A stretch of 60,218 bases of DNA, from contig CACNCB010000007.1 of assembly GCA_902618695.1 (NCBI GenBank), positions 1 through 60,218 on the forward strand, in the 5' to 3' direction. The notes beneath the pieces are model-generated. The model worked only from the letters and a program-made list of their open reading frames with translations. It was not told where the DNA came from and searched no databases. A program made the position numbers and the translations under genes. Every line of letters begins with the position of its first letter. Position 1 is the stretch's first letter. Shown here piece by piece: positions 52,315 through 59,591 of the stretch. The stretch comes from an uncultured Pelagibacteraceae bacterium. Its GTDB lineage: Bacteria > Pseudomonadota > Alphaproteobacteria > Pelagibacterales > Pelagibacteraceae.

Positions 52315-52773
52315 ATGACAAAATTCACTAAAAAAGACCAATTAAATTCATCTTGGTATGAAATAGACGCGAAGAATGCAGTAGTTGGAAGATTAGCAAC
52401 TGTTGTTTCCAATATCATAAGAGGCAAAAACAAAACTACATACACACCTCATATGGATGATGGTGACTTTGTTGTTGTTAAAAATATTGAACAAGCAAAA
52501 TTTACTGGGAAAAAATTTCAAGATAAAAAATATTACAAACACACTGGTCATCCAGGTGGAATTAAAGTTACAACACCTGAGAAACTTCATGAAAAAAAAC
52601 CTGGAGAAACATTAAAAATGGCAGTTAAAAGAATGTTACCTGGTGGAGTATTGGGGAAAAAACAATTAACAAAATTAAAAATTTATGCAGGAAATGAACA
52701 TCCGCATTCAGCACAAAATCCGACTGTAATAGAGTTGGATAAATTAAACAGAAAAAATATAGCTAGAAACTAA
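52315..52773 (+). CDS. rplM: 50S ribosomal protein L13
   Basis: Early-assembling large-subunit protein, 152 aa. Family landmarks are SWYEIDAKNAVVGRLAT, the IIRGKNKTTYTPHMDDGDFV region (two parts IIRGKNK and YTPHMDDGDFVVV), YYKHTGHPGG and the AVKRMLPGGVLGKKQL motif, then IYAGNEHPHSAQNP. Complete and normal. It begins with no visible ribosome binding site, very close to its likely transcription start. rpsI follows one base after the stop. Confidence 0.96.
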   Translation: MTKFTKKDQLNSSWYEIDAKNAVVGRLATVVSNIIRGKNKTTYTPHMDDGDFVVVKNIEQAKFTGKKFQDKKYYKHTGHPGGIKVTTPEKLHEKKPGETLKMAVKRMLPGGVLGKKQLTKLKIYAGNEHPHSAQNPTVIELDKLNRKNIARN

Positions 52774-52774
52774 G

Positions 52775-53212
52775 ATGGAAAATACTCAATCAGCATCAAA
52801 ATCTCCAAAATTAAAATTAGATTTTAAAGATAGTAAATACGCTACTGGTAGAAGAAAAACATCAATTGCAAAAGTTTGGTTAAAAAAAGGATCTGGCAAA
52901 ATTTATGTAAATGGTAAATTATTTAGTGATTATTTTGCTGACGAAACTCATAAAATGCAAATTACAAGACCTTTTGAGATTATTAATCAGGCTACTGATT
53001 ATGATGTAAGATGTAGCGTAAAAGGAGGAGGACCTACAGGCCAAGCAGGGGCTATGGTTCATGGTATTTCAAAAGCTTTAGTATTATTTGATGAAAATCT
53101 AAAAGCCACCTTAAAAACAGAGAAACTTACTACCAGAGACTCAAGAGCAGTTGAAAGAAAAAAACCTGGTAGAAGAAAAGCTAGAAGAAGCTTCCAATTC
53201 TCTAAAAGATAA
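52775..53212 (+). CDS. rpsI: 30S ribosomal protein S9
   Basis: Small-subunit protein S9, 145 aa. It contains YATGRRKTSIAKVWLKKGSG, KGGGPTGQAGAMVHGISKAL, and the basic C-terminal DSRAVERKKPGRRKARRSFQFSKR tail that reaches the P-site tRNA (ends RSFQFSKR). The N-terminal 25 residues before YATGRRK are an acidic/serine extension found in many alphaproteobacteria. It forms the standard rplM-rpsI pair with one base between the genes. Confidence 0.96.
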   Translation: MENTQSASKSPKLKLDFKDSKYATGRRKTSIAKVWLKKGSGKIYVNGKLFSDYFADETHKMQITRPFEIINQATDYDVRCSVKGGGPTGQAGAMVHGISKALVLFDENLKATLKTEKLTTRDSRAVERKKPGRRKARRSFQFSKR

Positions 53213-53245
53213 TTTTTTTTTAATTTTTAACTGTTATAATAAAAA

Positions 53246-54268
53246 ATGCCTAAGCTTAACGCATTAGTTGCTGGATCAACTGGATATATTGGTGTTCAAT
53301 TAATTAAATTATTAGTTAAACACAAATATATTAATATTAAATACCTTTGTGGAAACTCTTCTGTTGGGAAACACGTCAAATATTACGATAAATCTTTATC
53401 TAAATATAAATTACCAAAAATTTTAAGATTTAATAAAAAATTATTAAAAGATGTTCATGTTATTTTTACAGCACTTCCAAACGGGGAAGCACAGGATATA
53501 TCCAAACATTTAAGCAAAAATCATACTCTAATAGATCTTGCTGCAGATTTTAGATTAGAAAAAACTTCTGATTATTTAAAGTGGTATAAACAAAAACATC
53601 GAGCAACTAATTTAATAAAAAAAAGTATTTATTTACTTCCTGAAATTAATAGAAAAGAGATTAAAAAATATAATATTATTTCATGTCCAGGATGTTATCC
53701 AACATCAATATTGATTCCTCTATTTCCTTTATTTAAGAAAAATTTAATTAAATTTAACAATATTATAATTGATTCAAAATCTGGATATTCAGGTGCTGGT
53801 AGAGGAGTTCACAAAAAATATAAAGATAAAAATCTATATGAGTCTTTAAGCGCATACGGGGTTGGTTTTCATCGTCACAATTCTGAAATAGATCAAATGT
53901 TAAAAAAATTTACTAAGAAAAAATTTCAATTTAGTTTTACTCCTCACTTATCACCAATGTTCAGAGGCATTCTTAGTACTATATATATTGATTTAGAAAA
54001 TAATGTTTCACAAGCAAAAGTATTAAAAACATTGATTAGTTTTTATAAAAATGAAAGTTTTGTAAAAATATTAAAGTCTGACACAATGTTAAGCACCAAT
54101 GAGGTAATAAATACTAACAATTGTTTTATTTCAGTGTGCAAATCTAAATATAGTAATAAAATAATCATTCTATCTGCTATAGATAATTTGATTAAGGGTG
54201 GGGCAGGTCAAGCTATACAAAATTTAAATAATAAATTTAATTTTCATGAAAGAACTGGATTAAAATGA
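53246..54268 (+). CDS. argC: N-acetyl-gamma-glutamyl-phosphate reductase
   Basis: NADPH-dependent reductase of the arginine pathway. The 340-aa protein has the nucleotide-binding LVAGSTGYIGVQLIKLL, the IFTALPNGEAQ motif, catalytic Cys150 in ISCPGCYPTS, SGYSGAGRG and NLIKGGAGQAIQN near the end. A perfect TATAAT (53235-53240) ends five bases before the ATG, so the transcript may start at or very near the start codon. It heads an operon with a small lipoprotein and hom, linked by 4-nt overlaps. The stem of the pathway is not nearby. Confidence 0.95.
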   Translation: MPKLNALVAGSTGYIGVQLIKLLVKHKYINIKYLCGNSSVGKHVKYYDKSLSKYKLPKILRFNKKLLKDVHVIFTALPNGEAQDISKHLSKNHTLIDLAADFRLEKTSDYLKWYKQKHRATNLIKKSIYLLPEINRKEIKKYNIISCPGCYPTSILIPLFPLFKKNLIKFNNIIIDSKSGYSGAGRGVHKKYKDKNLYESLSAYGVGFHRHNSEIDQMLKKFTKKKFQFSFTPHLSPMFRGILSTIYIDLENNVSQAKVLKTLISFYKNESFVKILKSDTMLSTNEVINTNNCFISVCKSKYSNKIIILSAIDNLIKGGAGQAIQNLNNKFNFHERTGLK

Positions 54269-54492
54269 GAAAATTTATAATAATTTTTTTTTCATTAATA
54301 TTAGGCAATTGTTCTTTAAACAAAGATTCTCAATATTGGACAGAAAACTCTATTGAAAATAAAAATAATCAAAAAGAATTAAATCAAATATTAAAAAAGG
54401 CAGACGATATAACGTCAATGACATTAGAGGAATATGAGATTTATATAGATGACTATACAAAAAAAAGTAAATATCCAGATATAAGTAAATGA
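54265..54492 (+). CDS. Small lipoprotein, unknown function
   Basis: A 75-aa protein with a clean lipoprotein signal: MRKF, a hydrophobic run, lipobox LGNC with Cys16, and a short acidic/lysine-rich mature part rich in Asn, Glu and Tyr ending in KKSKYPDISK. The lipobox -1 residue is Asn, as in the bamE-like gene. It overlaps both argC and hom by 4 nt, so it is translated with amino-acid biosynthesis genes, which gives no clue to function. I recognise no family; a possible structural or envelope role is only a guess. Confidence 0.72.
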   Translation: MRKFIIIFFSLILGNCSLNKDSQYWTENSIENKNNQKELNQILKKADDITSMTLEEYEIYIDDYTKKSKYPDISK

Positions 54493-55781
54493 CTAAATTA
54501 ATTAATATTGCAGTAGTAGGACTTGGTCAGGTTGGCAATTATTTGCTAAATGAACTAAATATAAAAAAGAAAGATATTGAGCTTAAAACAGGTAAGAAAA
54601 TAAATGTAGTGGCTGTATCTGCAAGAAGTATTAATAAAAAACGAAAATTTAAAGTTAATAAAAAAATATTTTACAAAAATCCTTTAGAAATTTTTAAAAA
54701 AAATAAAATTGATATATTGTTTGAAGCCATAGGCTTATCAGATGGAATTTCTAAAAAAGTTGTAGAAACTGCTTTGAAAAATAAAATCCATGTTATTACA
54801 CCTAATAAAGCTTTAATATCAAAACACGGTAATGAGTTAGCAAAACTTGCTGAAAAAAATAAAGTTAATTTGGAATTTGAAGCATCAGTTGCTGGAGGTA
54901 TTCCGATATTAAGATCTATCAAAGAAGGATTAGCAACAAATAAAATATCAAAGGTTTATGGAATTCTGAACGGTACCTCAAATTATATTTTATCTGAAAT
55001 GGAAAATTCAAATGAATATTTTGCTAACGTTTTAAAAAAAGCACAGATACTTGGTTATGCTGAACCTGGTAATCCCAAATTAGACTTAAATGGTTTTGAT
55101 GCATTTGCAAAAGTAAGAATTTTGTCTGCTTTAGCCTTTAACAGTAAAATTTCAAAACATAAATGTTTAATGGAAGGAATAGAAAAAATTGAATTAAAAG
55201 ATATTAAAATTGCAAATCAATTAGATTTAAGAATAAAGCTACTGGGAATTTCAGAGTTAAAGAATAATCATCTTTTTGAAACCGTTCATCCATGTTTGGT
55301 AAGTAAAAAATCATATATTGGCAATGTTAACGGTGTAATGAATGCAGTAATTCTGCAAGGTAAACCTGTTGGAGAAAGTGTATTGCAAGGGGAGGGAGCT
55401 GGACCAGGTCCTACTTCTTCGTCATTACTTTCTGATTTATTATCAATTTTGCGTGGAAATATAAAAAAACCTTTCGGTGTTAGTGTTTCTAAGCTCAAAT
55501 CTTTAAAGCCATATAATGTAAATAATTATGTAAATTCATTATATTTAAGATTTGAAGTAAAAGATAAGCCCGGCGTATTATCTGAAATAACTAATCGTTT
55601 AGCTAAATACAAAATTTCAGTTAAAAGGTTAATCCAGACGCCTGATAAGAAAAACAATAAGGCTACAATAGTTATTATAACTCATAAAACAACTGAAACA
55701 AATATTCATAATTGCCTGTCTATTTTCAATAAAAATAAAAATATTTTAAAAACACCAACATTAATTAGATTGCTTAATTAA
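54489..55781 (+). CDS. hom: Homoserine dehydrogenase
   Basis: NAD(P)H-dependent reduction of aspartate semialdehyde to homoserine, feeding threonine and methionine (MetY's substrate route). The 430-aa protein has the Rossmann VVGLGQVGNYLL, the TPNKALISKHG and ASVAGGIPILRSIKEGL segments, GILNGTSNYIL, the GEGAGPGPTSSSLLSDL motif and a C-terminal ACT domain (YLRFEVKDKPGVLSEITNRL) for allosteric control. It overlaps the small lipoprotein by 4 nt and the transporter gene by 1 nt. Confidence 0.95.
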   Translation: MTKLINIAVVGLGQVGNYLLNELNIKKKDIELKTGKKINVVAVSARSINKKRKFKVNKKIFYKNPLEIFKKNKIDILFEAIGLSDGISKKVVETALKNKIHVITPNKALISKHGNELAKLAEKNKVNLEFEASVAGGIPILRSIKEGLATNKISKVYGILNGTSNYILSEMENSNEYFANVLKKAQILGYAEPGNPKLDLNGFDAFAKVRILSALAFNSKISKHKCLMEGIEKIELKDIKIANQLDLRIKLLGISELKNNHLFETVHPCLVSKKSYIGNVNGVMNAVILQGKPVGESVLQGEGAGPGPTSSSLLSDLLSILRGNIKKPFGVSVSKLKSLKPYNVNNYVNSLYLRFEVKDKPGVLSEITNRLAKYKISVKRLIQTPDKKNNKATIVIITHKTTETNIHNCLSIFNKNKNILKTPTLIRLLN

Positions 55782-56680
55782 TGGAAATTTATTTAAAACT
55801 TTTTGAAGTTTTATTTCCAGTATTCCTAATAGTAGGTCTTGGATATCACTTAGGTAAAAAAAATCCTAATTTTGATACATCATTTATAACTACATACGCT
55901 GGTAATTTTGGAACTCCAGCTCTCGTTATTTTTGCTATTACAGCAGGTGGAGTAACTTTTGAGTTATTTGGTGAATATTTTGGTTACGCAATAATCTTAT
56001 TAACATTATTTGGTATTGTAGGTTTAATTTTTCTTGTTCTTATGAAGAAAGATTATATTCGTGAATTACCAACTTTTATCTTACCAAATACTGGAAATAT
56101 GGGTATTCCGATTTGTTTATTTGCCTATGGTGAATTAGGAATGGGTATAGCAGCTGCTATTTCATCTCTAATTGTTTTACTCCACTTTACTTTAAATATT
56201 TTTTTAGCAAAACGAGCCTTTGATTTTAAAACAATATTAAAAAGTCCATCATTTTATGCAATTTTAATAACAGTACTTTTTTTGTATTTTGAAATTCCAT
56301 TTCCTCAATTTGTATTAAATACTGTAATGCTTTTAGCTTATGGTATGATTGTAATGATCCTTATGTCGCTTGGTGTTGCTCTTACTCAAATGAAAGTGTT
56401 TTCTTTTAAAGATGCATTAATTACTTCTTTCGGAAGAGTAATATTAGGTCCTATTATAGGATTTGCTGTTATAAAATTTTTTAATTTATCTGGTATACCA
56501 GCTGGTGTTCTGTTAATTCAATCTTGTATGCCTAGTGCAATTTTGTGTTATTTGATAGCGCACATGTATTCTCCTAAAGAAATTGTAGATAATATATCTA
56601 GCACAATTGTAGTATCTACAATCATGTCCTTATTCACTATTCCGATTACATTATTCTTTGCTTTAAAATACTTCTATTAA
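55781..56680 (+). CDS. AEC-family (auxin efflux carrier-type) transporter
   Basis: A 299-aa membrane protein with about ten hydrophobic segments, of the AEC family (PF03547). Typical features are the internal LPNTGNMGIPICLFAYGE segment and a second-half SCMPSAILCYLIAHMY. Members export or import small carboxylates; the substrate cannot be read from sequence. It starts on the last base of the hom stop codon, so it is co-translated with hom; whether it moves a related amino acid or keto acid is unknown. Confidence 0.82.
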   Translation: MEIYLKLFEVLFPVFLIVGLGYHLGKKNPNFDTSFITTYAGNFGTPALVIFAITAGGVTFELFGEYFGYAIILLTLFGIVGLIFLVLMKKDYIRELPTFILPNTGNMGIPICLFAYGELGMGIAAAISSLIVLLHFTLNIFLAKRAFDFKTILKSPSFYAILITVLFLYFEIPFPQFVLNTVMLLAYGMIVMILMSLGVALTQMKVFSFKDALITSFGRVILGPIIGFAVIKFFNLSGIPAGVLLIQSCMPSAILCYLIAHMYSPKEIVDNISSTIVVSTIMSLFTIPITLFFALKYFY

Positions 56681-56696
56681 GAGATATCCTTCTTTT

Positions 56697-57548
56697 ATGA
56701 AGGCTATAATTTTAAATGCATCTGCTTGGATGATTGTTCCTGTAATGGATGCTTTTGCCAAATATTTAAGCTCATCTATGGATGTTCTACAGATAACGTG
56801 GGCAAGATATTTTTTTACTGTAGTCTTTACATTATCCCTAATGCTTATCTTTTATAGGCATTCATTAGTTTGGACAAAAAAACCAGCACTTCAATTCATT
56901 AGAGGATTAATTTTTGTTTTTTCTACTTATTTATTCTTTTATGCAATATCGGAAATTTCACTTCCTAAAGCCTTAACATTAGCTTTTGTTGCTCCAATTT
57001 GTGTTACAGCCTTATCTCCATTTTTTTTAAATGAGAAAGTAGGGGTGAAGAGGTGGACTGCTGTATCATTAGGATTTATTGGAACTTTAATTGTAATCAG
57101 ACCTGGCTTTATAGAACTTAATTTAGCTACTATGGCTGCTTTAGGTAATGGAATTTGCTATGGGTTTTATCTTATTATCACGAGGAAGCTCAGCACCTCT
57201 GATAATCCTCTTTTAACTCTTTTACTATCTGGCTTAATAGGAACTATAATAATTAGCCTATTTATGCCCTCAGTTTGGGTTAATCCTACGTCAAATCAGT
57301 GGATTTTGATGGCTTTAATCGGCCTTATAGCCTCTGTAGCGCATCTTTTTCTGATATTATCACTCAAATATGCTGATGCCTCTAAATTAGCTCCTTTGGG
57401 CTATACAGAGATAATTACCAATATACTAATTAGTTATTATTTCTTTCATGAATTGCCGGATAACTGGACTTATTTAGGTTTATTTATCATCGTTCTCAGT
57501 GGCCTATATATTTCCAGAAGAGAATATTTGCTTACTCGTTCTAATTAA
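56697..57548 (+). CDS. DMT/EamA-family transporter
   Basis: A 283-aa membrane protein with ten transmembrane segments in two EamA repeats (about 5-130 and 145-280). Family features are the ITWARYFFTVVFT start of repeat one, LALAFVAPICVTALSPFFLNEKVG-like FVAPICVTALSPFFLNEKV, and a repeat-two ILSLKYADASKLAPLGYTEI segment. Substrates of DMT carriers are diverse (amino acids, nucleotide sugars, drugs) and cannot be assigned. It is the last gene before the AT-rich non-coding region. Confidence 0.85.
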   Translation: MKAIILNASAWMIVPVMDAFAKYLSSSMDVLQITWARYFFTVVFTLSLMLIFYRHSLVWTKKPALQFIRGLIFVFSTYLFFYAISEISLPKALTLAFVAPICVTALSPFFLNEKVGVKRWTAVSLGFIGTLIVIRPGFIELNLATMAALGNGICYGFYLIITRKLSTSDNPLLTLLLSGLIGTIIISLFMPSVWVNPTSNQWILMALIGLIASVAHLFLILSLKYADASKLAPLGYTEIITNILISYYFFHELPDNWTYLGLFIIVLSGLYISRREYLLTRSN

Positions 57549-58062
57549 TAGTAAATAAATAGTTACTAATATGTAATTTAATACTTTAATATATATTTAT
57601 AAATTATTGTAATTATTATATTTTTTATTATTTAATATATAGATAAATTAATACAAATAATCCAATTAATAACTATTATATTAAATAGATAAAGACAAAA
57701 ATAGCAATATTAATAAAGAAAATAAACCATAATACTTAAAAGTATTTAATACCAATGGTTTTATTAGCAAATTAAAAACAAAATTTTAAATTCTCATATT
57801 AATAAGTCGTTAGGGGAACAAAAACTTTTAAAAATTCTATGAAATTTAACAGTAAATTTAGCCCTGGTATCATTAAAAAGTAGAGCAATGCAGTTATAGA
57901 ATATATGTTTTAAACAGCCATAGAGGTGCTTTATTTTGTTATATCTCCATATATAGTACAACTGAAGGGTGAATATTACTATCTATGTCAAAATAAGCAT
58001 AAATATTGAAAAAACGTTGATTTTACACGTGTTTTTTAACATAAAATAGTCCAAAAAAACCA
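57549..58062. other. 514-bp non-coding AT-rich stretch at island edge
   Basis: I see no convincing gene here. The first 180 bp are almost pure A+T with runs such as TTTAATATATAG; the second half has more G+C. An imperfect hairpin sits at 57724-57761 (see separate entry). Two mini-frames were checked and rejected: minus 57799-57873 (24 aa, hydrophobic) and plus 57839-57883 (14 aa), neither with a ribosome site. In a genome with intergenic gaps normally under 50 bp this length is exceptional and it separates the housekeeping block from the recombinase region. Confidence 0.6.
57724..57761 (+). repeat. Nested inverted repeats (imperfect hairpin)
   Basis: Outer arms AAACCAT (57724-57730) and ATGGTTT (57755-57761) enclose an inner perfect repeat AATACTT/AAGTATT (57731-57737, 57740-57746) with an 8-nt one-sided bulge TAATACCA. 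The structure could form in RNA from either strand, is followed by TATT, and might end transcription; equally it could be a protein-binding or recombination site. Confidence 0.45.
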
Positions 58063-58335
58063 CTAAATATAAAATTTTTCAGATCTCAATAAACGCAGTT
58101 TTGTCTTAATTCCACCTTTCCCTGAGTATCCACCAAGGCCTCCATCTGACCGAATTACTCTATGACAGGGTATTTTGGGTGCATAAGGGTTTTTTCCGCA
58201 TGCATTAGCTACAGCACGCGCTGAATTAGGACTTTTTATAGCTACTGCTACCTGTTTATAGGTTTTAACAGTGCCTTTTGGTATAGTTTTAAGGTAATTC
58301 CAGACTTTTAATTGAAATTTAGTACCTTTCATCAA
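58063..58335 (-). CDS. Stand-alone C-terminal O6-alkylguanine-DNA alkyltransferase domain
   Basis: A 90-aa protein matching only the C-terminal DNA-binding/active-site domain of methylguanine-DNA methyltransferase. It has the helix-turn-helix region FQLKVWNYLKTIPKGTVKTY, the DNA-flipping Arg at about 40 in SARAVANACGKNP, the acceptor Cys57 in IPCHRVI, and GLGGYSGKGG. The reactive Cys is kept, unlike in alkyltransferase-like (Atl) proteins. The N-terminal domain of Ogt/Ada is absent, yet such short forms occur. It overlaps the small membrane protein gene by 4 nt (ATGA). Confidence 0.85.
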   Translation of the reverse strand: MMKGTKFQLKVWNYLKTIPKGTVKTYKQVAVAIKSPNSARAVANACGKNPYAPKIPCHRVIRSDGGLGGYSGKGGIKTKLRLLRSEKFYI

Positions 58336-58520
58336 TAAAAATTTAAAATAATGAAGCAGACTATAAAGAAAACAGTTAAAATTGAAAGATAAATAGTTTC
58401 CAGGGTTTTTCCAGATTTTCTATAATTAATAAAGCTTAATATTGCAAAACCAAAAGATGTTATTAAGAAATACATTGGTTCAATTATTCCGTCTATTCCC
58501 ATCTTTAAATAATATTTCAT
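58332..58520 (-). CDS. Small membrane protein, unknown function
   Basis: A 62-aa protein with two hydrophobic segments (about residues 15-31 and 41-61) separated by a short basic loop NYRKSGKTLE, so likely a two-pass membrane protein. The ATG at 58520 is favoured; an upstream in-frame start at 58535 exists. Its stop overlaps the alkyltransferase start, forming a two-gene unit. I recognise no family. Direct and inverted ATTGT elements lie just upstream (58525-58552). Confidence 0.6.
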   Translation of the reverse strand: MKYYLKMGIDGIIEPMYFLITSFGFAILSFINYRKSGKTLETIYLSILTVFFIVCFIILNFY

Positions 58521-58524
58521 ACTT

Positions 58525-58552
58525 ATTGTCCACACAATGTCATTAATTGTCC
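58525..58552. promoter_or_regulatory. Three ATTGT half-sites in the divergent integrase / membrane-protein region
   Basis: ATTGTCC occurs twice in direct orientation at 58525-58531 and 58546-58552, 21 bp apart (two helical turns), with ACAAT at 58534-58538 inverted to both (ATTGT-N4-ACAAT). Such an arrangement could be an operator serving the minus-strand unit and the recombinase promoter next to it. Chance occurrence in AT-rich DNA cannot be excluded. Confidence 0.3.
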
Positions 58553-58575
58553 TTTAAATTTATAAATTATTTCAT

Positions 58576-58604
58576 TTGACATTTTAAAATACTTAATATA
58601 TTAC
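58576..58604 (+). promoter_or_regulatory. Candidate sigma-70 promoter for the recombinase gene
   Basis: A perfect -35 TTGACA (58576-58581), 17-nt spacer and TATTAC (58599-58604) lie upstream of the ATG at 58638. An imperfect dyad GATAA-N7-TTATC follows at about 58609-58625, where an operator might sit. It is one of the better promoter matches in the window. Confidence 0.5.
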
Positions 58605-58637
58605 TAACGATAATTAATTGTTATCAATAGTAATCAT

Positions 58638-59591
58638 ATGAATGAACTGACAACAGACCTAAAAATGCTTCATGAAGCAACTTTAAATAACCTTAAAAGC
58701 TCAAAGGCAAATAATACTTTAAGAGCTTATAAATCTGATTTTAAAGACTTCGGAGCTTTTTGTGCAAAGCATGGATTAAATGCATTACCAACAAAGCCTA
58801 AAATAGTTTCCTTATACCTAACCCATCTCTCTAAAAACACAAAAATAAGCACTTTAAGACGAAGATTAGTATCAATAAGTATGGTTCATAGACTTAAAGG
58901 GCATTATCTAGATACAAAACATCCAATCATCGTTGAAAATTTAATGGGAATAAGAAGGGTCAAAGGAAGTATTCAGAAAGGTAAAAAACCTATATTAATC
59001 AATCATTTAAAATTAATTATTAATGCAATAAATAAACAAAAAACTGAGGAAATAAAAAAACTTAGAGATAAATCAATAATCTTAATTGGCTTTGGAGGAG
59101 GCTTTAGAAGAACCGAGCTAATTTCAATTGATCATGAGGATTTAGAATTTGTTAATGAAGGTCTAAAAATCACTGTTAAAAGATCAAAAACTGACCAATT
59201 CGGTGAAGGAATGACTAAAGGACTACCCTACTTCGATAATGAAATTTACTGTCCTGTTACAAATCTAAAAAAATGGTTAGAAATTTCTAAAATTAGGTCT
59301 GGACCTATTTTTAGAAGATTTTCTAAAGGTTTATCATTAACAGAAAAAAGATTAACCGACCAATCTGTAGTTTTATTAATGAAAGAGTATTTAAATTTAG
59401 CAGGCATTGAAAACAAAAATTTTGCAGGCCATAGTTTAAGGTCGGGTTTTGCAACAGTAGCTGCTGATTCAGGGGCTGATGAGAGAAGCATAATGGCAAT
59501 GACAGGTCATAAAACAACTCAAATGGTTAGAAGATATATTAGAGAGGCAAATATATTTAAAAATAATGCTTTAAATAAAGTTAAAATTTAA
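58638..59591 (+). CDS. Tyrosine recombinase / phage-type integrase
   Basis: A 317-aa XerC/D-like site-specific recombinase. The N-terminal SAM-like DNA-binding domain spans about residues 10-100 and the catalytic domain follows with the full set of residues: Arg157 in GGFRRTEL, Lys184 in SKTDQ, His265 and Arg268 in GHSLRSGF, His291 in TGHKT, and Tyr300 in RRYIREA. It should be active. No flanking att repeats or tRNA target are visible next to it. Its stop overlaps the convergent glycosyltransferase by 11 nt. It may mark a mobile or variable island. Confidence 0.92.
   Translation: MNELTTDLKMLHEATLNNLKSSKANNTLRAYKSDFKDFGAFCAKHGLNALPTKPKIVSLYLTHLSKNTKISTLRRRLVSISMVHRLKGHYLDTKHPIIVENLMGIRRVKGSIQKGKKPILINHLKLIINAINKQKTEEIKKLRDKSIILIGFGGGFRRTELISIDHEDLEFVNEGLKITVKRSKTDQFGEGMTKGLPYFDNEIYCPVTNLKKWLEISKIRSGPIFRRFSKGLSLTEKRLTDQSVVLLMKEYLNLAGIENKNFAGHSLRSGFATVAADSGADERSIMAMTGHKTTQMVRRYIREANIFKNNALNKVKI

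Noticed and set aside
57799..57873. 24-codon minus-strand frame with a hydrophobic product in the AT-rich gap
   Set aside because: No ribosome binding site and no flanking signals; such a short frame is expected by chance, and its codon use gives no support.
57839..57883. 14-codon plus-strand frame (ATG to TAG)
   Set aside because: Too short, no clear Shine-Dalgarno at proper distance, overlaps the previous mini-frame on the other strand.
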